In this document: one piece after another, positions 60,236-64,000 of the stretch
How the letters are laid out: the number at the start of each line of letters is the position of its first letter
How positions within the stretch are numbered: the first letter of the stretch is position 1
Assembly (NCBI RefSeq): GCF_914271485.1
Contig: NZ_CAJZAG010000016.1
Location: 62,001-126,000, forward strand
Direction: 5' to 3'
DNA from: Cupriavidus pampae
GTDB lineage: Bacteria > Pseudomonadota > Gammaproteobacteria > Burkholderiales > Burkholderiaceae
Length of the DNA: 64,000 nt
Program-made: the position numbers and the translations under genes
Notes under the pieces: model-generated
What the model saw: the letters and a program-made list of their open reading frames with translations, nothing else
Databases searched by the model: none
What the model was told of the DNA's origin: nothing

Positions 60236-60652
60236 TTAGAGCGCTGCGTCCTTCAGCTTCTTGAGCGGCCGCACTTTAACCTTCACTGAAGCTGGCTTGG
60301 CCGCAAACCATTGGTCCTGACCAGTGAAGGGATTCTTTCCGAAACGCTTCTTCGTCGCCGGCACCTGGATGGCGGAGACCTTAAACAGCCCCGGCAACGT
60401 GAATTCGCCCGCGCCTTTCTTGTGAATGGCATTGGCGATCGTGCTTTCAAGGTGAATGAGCACGGTCTGGACAGTCTTTTTGTCGAGCTCGGTCTGCTCG
60501 ACGAGGTGAGCAAGCAGACTCGACTTGTTGAACGTGTCCTTGATCGGCTTTGCCACCGGCGCAGCGGTGGTCTTCTGTGTAGCCGTCGCTGCCTTCTTTG
60601 CTGGCGCTTTTTTTACTGCCGTCTTGGGCGCTACAGTCTTCTTCGTTGCCAT
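60236..60652 (-). CDS. HU-like protein with Lys/Ala-rich N-terminal tail
   Basis: A 138-residue protein. Residues 1-40 are a histone-H1-like tail (MATKKTVAPKTAVKKAPAKK). Residues 42-138 are an HU/IHF fold (FNKSSLLAHLVEQTELDKKT, GEFTLPGLFKVSAIQVPATK, GKNPFTGQDQWFAAKPASVK). ATG 60652 is chosen at the start of the tail with AGGAAA upstream. A second HU gene lies at 22565. Confidence 0.88.
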   Translation of the reverse strand: MATKKTVAPKTAVKKAPAKKAATATQKTTAAPVAKPIKDTFNKSSLLAHLVEQTELDKKTVQTVLIHLESTIANAIHKKGAGEFTLPGLFKVSAIQVPATKKRFGKNPFTGQDQWFAAKPASVKVKVRPLKKLKDAAL

Positions 60653-60789
60653 GTGTTGGTTTTCCTGTTGAGAGCATACGGCGGCCGACGTGACCGGCGT
60701 CGCGGCAAGCATAGCTAAACGCACCCACTTTGGGCAACACGTGCGGGGGGGGGGGCGCAGGTAATAGGAGGAAATGCTCGATGGTTGCG

Positions 60790-61485
60790 TCACCAGCGGG
60801 GTTCCACCTCGATGCGACCAATCTTGGAGAAGGCCTTCCACCTTACGCCGTGGGAGGTATCGCTCAGAGCCGCGCCAACGGAAAACAGAAAAGCCTGCCC
60901 CGACAAGGAATAGACGTCGCCGGTTACTAAGACCGGAAATGGAAGGACGAACCTGACCTTATCGGCCGGTCGGACATCGAGCTCTCCGATCGTATGCACG
61001 GCGATCGAGGCGACGATCTGCGCGAAGGCGGATCCGATGCCGTGGCCCCGCCATTCTGGCGCAGCCCAAACTTCTTCCGGCTCAAGCTCGAAGCCAGAGA
61101 CCTGGTCAGTGAGGATCGCGAAGGTGCAGTATCCGATCGGAGCCAGCTCGGCAGTAGTGGCAATGAGCCGATACTGTATGCGCTGGCTGTGGGTGCCATC
61201 TTTCCAGACTTCGCGTTCGACCCTTGTTCCACGCGATCGATCCAGACCGTCGCCGACGAGGGAACTATATCGCTCCGACAGGTCGTCTTGTTCAGCGGCT
61301 TCACGAACGTTGCCTAGCAACGACTTCAGCAGCGGCGCAATGCCCGGCGCATCGGGCGGCTCGGTAAAGACGGCGAAATTTGCAGAATCGGATCCCCGCC
61401 ACGCCGGCTTCGATGTTACAAGCGAGAGCGGCTGCGCAAGTGCATCGTTGAGGTGTCGCTTGTCGAACACTAATTCGCGCTCCAT
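60790..61485 (-). CDS. GNAT-like acetyltransferase
   Basis: A 231-residue protein with the acetyl-CoA motif VWAAPEWRGHGIGSAFAQIV (R-x2-G-x-G/A) after an FELEPEEV strand, and a C-terminal extension. Substrate unknown. ATG 61485 is used; a TTG at 61533 is less likely. It follows the degenerate recombinase on the same strand. Confidence 0.65.
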   Translation of the reverse strand: MERELVFDKRHLNDALAQPLSLVTSKPAWRGSDSANFAVFTEPPDAPGIAPLLKSLLGNVREAAEQDDLSERYSSLVGDGLDRSRGTRVEREVWKDGTHSQRIQYRLIATTAELAPIGYCTFAILTDQVSGFELEPEEVWAAPEWRGHGIGSAFAQIVASIAVHTIGELDVRPADKVRFVLPFPVLVTGDVYSLSGQAFLFSVGAALSDTSHGVRWKAFSKIGRIEVEPRW

Positions 61486-61556
61486 CGCTTTGGGGGACCC
61501 CGGGAAAGTAACAGTGCCGGGAGCCAAAGGCAAACTCTAGGCGCCGGATTCGCTTT

Positions 61557-62465
61557 CTAGGCGGGATCGATAGTGAGCAACAAGCGCTCGCACGTTCGGT
61601 GGCTGGTCAAGCCCATTCTTTTCGCGACCTCTTCCATGGGCACTCCTGCAAGCAGGAGGCGGCGGCCATACGTGTTGCGAAGCACGCGCGGACTTAGGTC
61701 TTCGGCTTCGAACTTGATCGCCAGCAATGCTGACCGAACGACGTTCCCAAGCGTTGCGACAGTGACTGGGGTGCCGCGGGCGCGCATAGAAAAGAGCAGG
61801 GCACCCTCGATTTGCAATGTTGGCCGCCGTTGCTGCCACCGTGTGAGCGCCGGCAGCGCAAAGGCAGGCAGCTCGACGGTACGAGCGGGACGCGAGCCTC
61901 GGGCGGGGACATGGAGATAGGGCGGGGATGCCTCGGTATGCAGGTCGACGGAACGGGCGTCCTGGCACTCGGCCGCAGTAATACCCGTGGCCAGAAGCAG
62001 CGCAACGATTGCGCAGGCGCATAGCGCTGGCACGTCCTCGATCATCGCGGCGGCCGCCACATACTCCTGCAGGCGAACATCGGCTTCCTCGGGCAGGAAA
62101 AGGGGAGTGGGGTCTGCGTCAGGCCAGCGGCCGGCCAAGGCCATTTCACTTGCTGGATTGCTATGGCGGATGCCGGCGTACACAAGATGGCGGCACATGC
62201 GATCCAGCAGCTTCAGGTATCTCATGCGGGTCGAAATACCGTGGCCACTCGTGTCATCGGCGAGCCAGAACGACTCGATGTCGCTGGCTCCGAAGCTGGC
62301 TAACGTCTTCTTATGGCCGAGCAGATGCCGCAGAAATCGATCGAACATGGCTTGGTGCTGCACGATCGATTGACGAGCGAATGGCCGACGGTCCGCGCCT
62401 GAAGCCTCGCTGGACTGCCAGTGCGCAAATGCCCGGACGGGGTCAGTGAGCCAGAGTTGGTCCAT
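61557..62465 (-). CDS. tyrosine-recombinase-like protein lacking catalytic residues
   Basis: A 302-residue protein with the XerC/D fold: N-terminal core-binding domain (QSIVQHQAMFDRFLRHLLGH) and a catalytic-type domain. Each active-site box is altered: LLLATGITAAECQ (Arg I missing), LSPRVLRNTYGRRLL (H of H-x-x-R replaced, second Arg kept), KRMGLTSHRTCERLLL (GH and Tyr missing). It can probably still bind DNA but not cut it. The -10 box is only 6 bases before ATG 62465, so the mRNA may be leaderless. Confidence 0.8.
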   Translation of the reverse strand: MDQLWLTDPVRAFAHWQSSEASGADRRPFARQSIVQHQAMFDRFLRHLLGHKKTLASFGASDIESFWLADDTSGHGISTRMRYLKLLDRMCRHLVYAGIRHSNPASEMALAGRWPDADPTPLFLPEEADVRLQEYVAAAAMIEDVPALCACAIVALLLATGITAAECQDARSVDLHTEASPPYLHVPARGSRPARTVELPAFALPALTRWQQRRPTLQIEGALLFSMRARGTPVTVATLGNVVRSALLAIKFEAEDLSPRVLRNTYGRRLLLAGVPMEEVAKRMGLTSHRTCERLLLTIDPA

Positions 62466-62471
62466 TTGATT

Positions 62472-62500
62472 TATATACTGAGTTGGGATGACCCAACTAA
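62472..62500 (-). promoter_or_regulatory. promoter with palindromic operator
   Basis: TATATA (62472-62477) and TTAGTT (62495-62500) on the minus strand, 17 apart. The palindrome AGTTGGG-atga-CCCAACT (62481-62498) fills the space between the boxes, an ideal repressor site, possibly for the recombinase-like protein itself. Confidence 0.6.
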
Positions 62501-62709
62501 CTTATCGGCGCTCTGCGCCGACGCTGCTCGCAATCGGTGGGGCGCAGGCCGACGCGTCGCTAGGCAGTCAACGATCGTCACTTGTAGCGGCGGCGCACAA
62601 GCCGAACCATGGTAGGCAAGTGGGTGCCTCAGGGTTGGTGCCCGTGCCCAACCCGCAGCTTGGCTGACCTATACGCGCTTGGGCTTCAGGCGAGGCGACA
62701 GTCGGCCCG
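62501..62709. other. intergenic, no gene seen
   Basis: Only shadow frames; no ribosome sites or motifs noticed. Confidence 0.4.
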
Positions 62710-62930
62710 CTACGACTTGGGGGGGGCGGTGCGGGTCTTCTGAGGAGTTTTCTCAGCATCCCCACCTTCTCTTTTATCCGCAGCAGTTGCAAGTTGCTTG
62801 CGGAGTGCGTCCAGTTCGGCTTGTGCGGCTGCGGCCTGGGCGGTTACGGCTTCCAGTCGGTCGCGCGCCGAACGACGGGCAACGGGCGACGGGCGACGGG
62901 CGATATATAAATAACTCCGCCAATGACGGA
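62710..62930 (-). pseudogene. C-terminal coiled-coil fragment
   Basis: A frame ending at 62710 reads RDRLEAVTAQAAAAQAELDA then LRKQLATAADKREGG and a Lys/Pro tail, typical of the end of a KfrA-like coiled-coil protein. It has no start codon and begins within the tandem repeat CGGGCGA (62890-62912). Probably the end of a deleted gene. Confidence 0.4.
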
Positions 62931-63581
62931 CTACCCGTAAATCAGCTTGTATGTGTCGCTGGCAAACTTAATCAATGCGATGTTGTTGTCCCGCACACAG
63001 GTGCGCATTTCATCGGGTTCGATTGCCATCACATCCACTAGGCGTCTGAGAATCTCGGGATGCTCCCAGTTTAGGGAGGATGAGCCAATTAATGCAGTGA
63101 ATGCTTCCGTCCTGTCATACTGCCACGTCAACATCGCCACTGCATTCATGCAATTCGCATAGTCGTCGAACGCAAACACCTGTCCCTTTGTCGCAAGCGA
63201 CCGGAGTTTGATCATCGACGACTTGGTGGCCGCGAGAGCCGCGAGCATCCGTTGTGCATGATCTCCCCCTTGCTGTCGGATGAAGGTCACTGCACCAAAT
63301 ACGGCCGCATCGCTCGATTCGCCACTCGCGTGGCTTGCCATCCCGATCCGCGCGATTTCCAAAAGAGTGATGGGCGTCGGAATCTCTGCGACGTAATCGT
63401 GCGTGGCTTCAATAAGCGAGTCGAGGAATTCGGCTTCCCTCTTAGCCTTATCTTGGCGGCGCCAATTTCGTAGTGCCAAGAAAGCAATGATCGCAGTTGC
63501 AACGGGGGCGACAGCCTTGATGAGCTCAAGCCATTGAATGCTGGTGAGTACGTCAAATGACCATACGAGTGCGTCACACAT
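62931..63581 (-). CDS. membrane-anchored protein, unknown
   Basis: A 216-residue protein with one N-terminal membrane helix (LIKAVAPVATAIIAFLALRN) followed by WRRQDKAKREAEFLDSL and a helical domain. This plan (short hydrophobic anchor, positive stop, helical domain) is common among uncharacterised accessory proteins. GC is lower than the backbone. Confidence 0.6.
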   Translation of the reverse strand: MCDALVWSFDVLTSIQWLELIKAVAPVATAIIAFLALRNWRRQDKAKREAEFLDSLIEATHDYVAEIPTPITLLEIARIGMASHASGESSDAAVFGAVTFIRQQGGDHAQRMLAALAATKSSMIKLRSLATKGQVFAFDDYANCMNAVAMLTWQYDRTEAFTALIGSSSLNWEHPEILRRLVDVMAIEPDEMRTCVRDNNIALIKFASDTYKLIYG

Positions 63582-63709
63582 TGATGTCCGTGGCCATACG
63601 GCCTAGTCGCAGAGAAACCGCACTTTATCCGAACTCCATTCGCCCATCTATGCGCGAAATGCAACAGTATTTGAAGCGCACCCCACTCCCAAGCTTCGCA
63701 CGGCTCGCG

Positions 63710-64000
63710 TTAGTTTCGTCGCCGTTCGCGGGGCCCTGTGGCGACATCCGCAATCTTTGATACCATTCGCGCTTCTAAGCGCGAGATCTGCCGCAGACGA
63801 TGCCCGGGATCCCGTCGAGATATCTTTCCCTCATCTGGTAGTTGCGCCACCGTGAGTGTGCCATCGCTGAATCCGGCGCCCGCGTCGATATCAAACACAT
63901 TCTCCAGATCGATGATGCGCTACATCGGGGTGTCACCAACGATCAGCGCAGACAGATCTGCCGATCGGCAGCAACTGGTAGGCCGACATACCCTTCCCGC
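63710..64000 (-). pseudogene. calcineurin-like Ser/Thr phosphatase, C-terminal part with in-frame stop
   Basis: Reading leftward from the window end: ALIVGDTPM, then TAG at 63919-63921, then RIIDLENVFDIDAGAGFSDG and TLTVAQLP. This is the GHTP...IDTGA-like end of metallophosphoesterases, with His changed to Asp in GDTP and a stop inside. The start lies outside the window. Confidence 0.55.

Noticed and set aside
60738-60756. Run of about 11 Gs as a regulatory G-tract
   Set aside because: A lone homopolymer between genes; could be a phase-variable tract but no start codon or promoter box depends on its length.
61537-62022. 161-codon alternative frame over the dead recombinase
   Set aside because: Shadow frame of the recognised recombinase-like protein; no motif or ribosome site.
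62885-62915. CRISPR-like short repeats
   Set aside because: The CGGGCGA units are directly adjacent with no spacers; it is a simple tandem repeat.

Overview
The window looks like part of a large GC-rich (about 60-65 %) plasmid or megaplasmid from a betaproteobacterium, probably Burkholderiales. The evidence is a TrfA-type initiator with iterons, two plasmid partition modules, a full PRTRC (ParB-related, ThiF-related cassette) island, plasmid-type SSB and primase genes, and truncated conjugation genes. Species and family calls rest on motif recognition from sequence alone; no database search was run.

Layout. 1-510 is the cut end of a tyrosine recombinase. 741-4392 is the maintenance core: TAGCTA palindrome clusters, parA plus a ribbon-helix-helix partner, an iteron origin with two DnaA boxes, and trfA-like rep. 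4454-9068 is a minus-strand accessory block with a frameshifted SF2 helicase and a UvrD-like helicase. 9213-10565 is an IS200/IS605-type element with a TnpB gene and a tnpA stub. 10587-13270 holds remnants of a conjugation module, including the last part of a TraD-like coupling protein. 13501-17307 carries plasmid replication accessories (SSB, zinc-finger/Toprim primase). 17565-19036 is a ParM/StbA-like gene (PRTRC protein D) with a small partner and upstream palindromes. 20065-23771 holds an integrase, a duplicated segment and an HU gene. 23864-31884 is a long minus-strand block with many 4-base gene overlaps (NucA-like nuclease, Lar-like protein, SUKH-like protein, Gp37/Gp68 protein, winged-helix protein, DUF1173 protein, UvrD-like helicase). 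32048-38946 is mixed: hypothetical genes, a frameshifted DNA methylase and lipoproteins. 39390-45251 is the PRTRC operon (ParB, E, C, F, B, A, ThiF). 45447-59293 is backbone: many unknown genes, a bactofilin, a recombination-directionality-factor-like protein and an SbcD/SbcC pair. 59439-64000 is accessory: a HEPN-like protein, an HU-like protein, an acetyltransferase, a catalytically degenerate recombinase and pseudogene ends.

How the parts fit together. Plasmid copying (Rep, SSB, primase), partition (ParA/RHH, the ParM-like protein, PRTRC ParB) and DNA processing (SbcCD, RDF-like) are interleaved with the PRTRC set. That set contains a ubiquitin-like protein (C), an E2-like protein (B, candidate Cys159), a JAB/JAMM protease (A) and an E1-like enzyme (ThiF, candidate Cys187).

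The most interesting signal is in the non-coding DNA. Many backbone genes between 13.4 and 56.5 kb begin with the same kind of structured 5' leader. A promoter-proximal GC hairpin is followed by ATCGAC(C), then by a hairpin with a GGG-loop-CCC core, and last by a hairpin whose 3' arm is the Shine-Dalgarno sequence. At least four copies have a clear sigma70-type promoter 13-14 bases before the first hairpin. One copy (19281-19449) has no real gene behind it and ends in a terminator, so it may be a small RNA. Another (52709-53248) is a leader of over 500 bases full of hairpins. This looks like a plasmid-wide post-transcriptional regulon.
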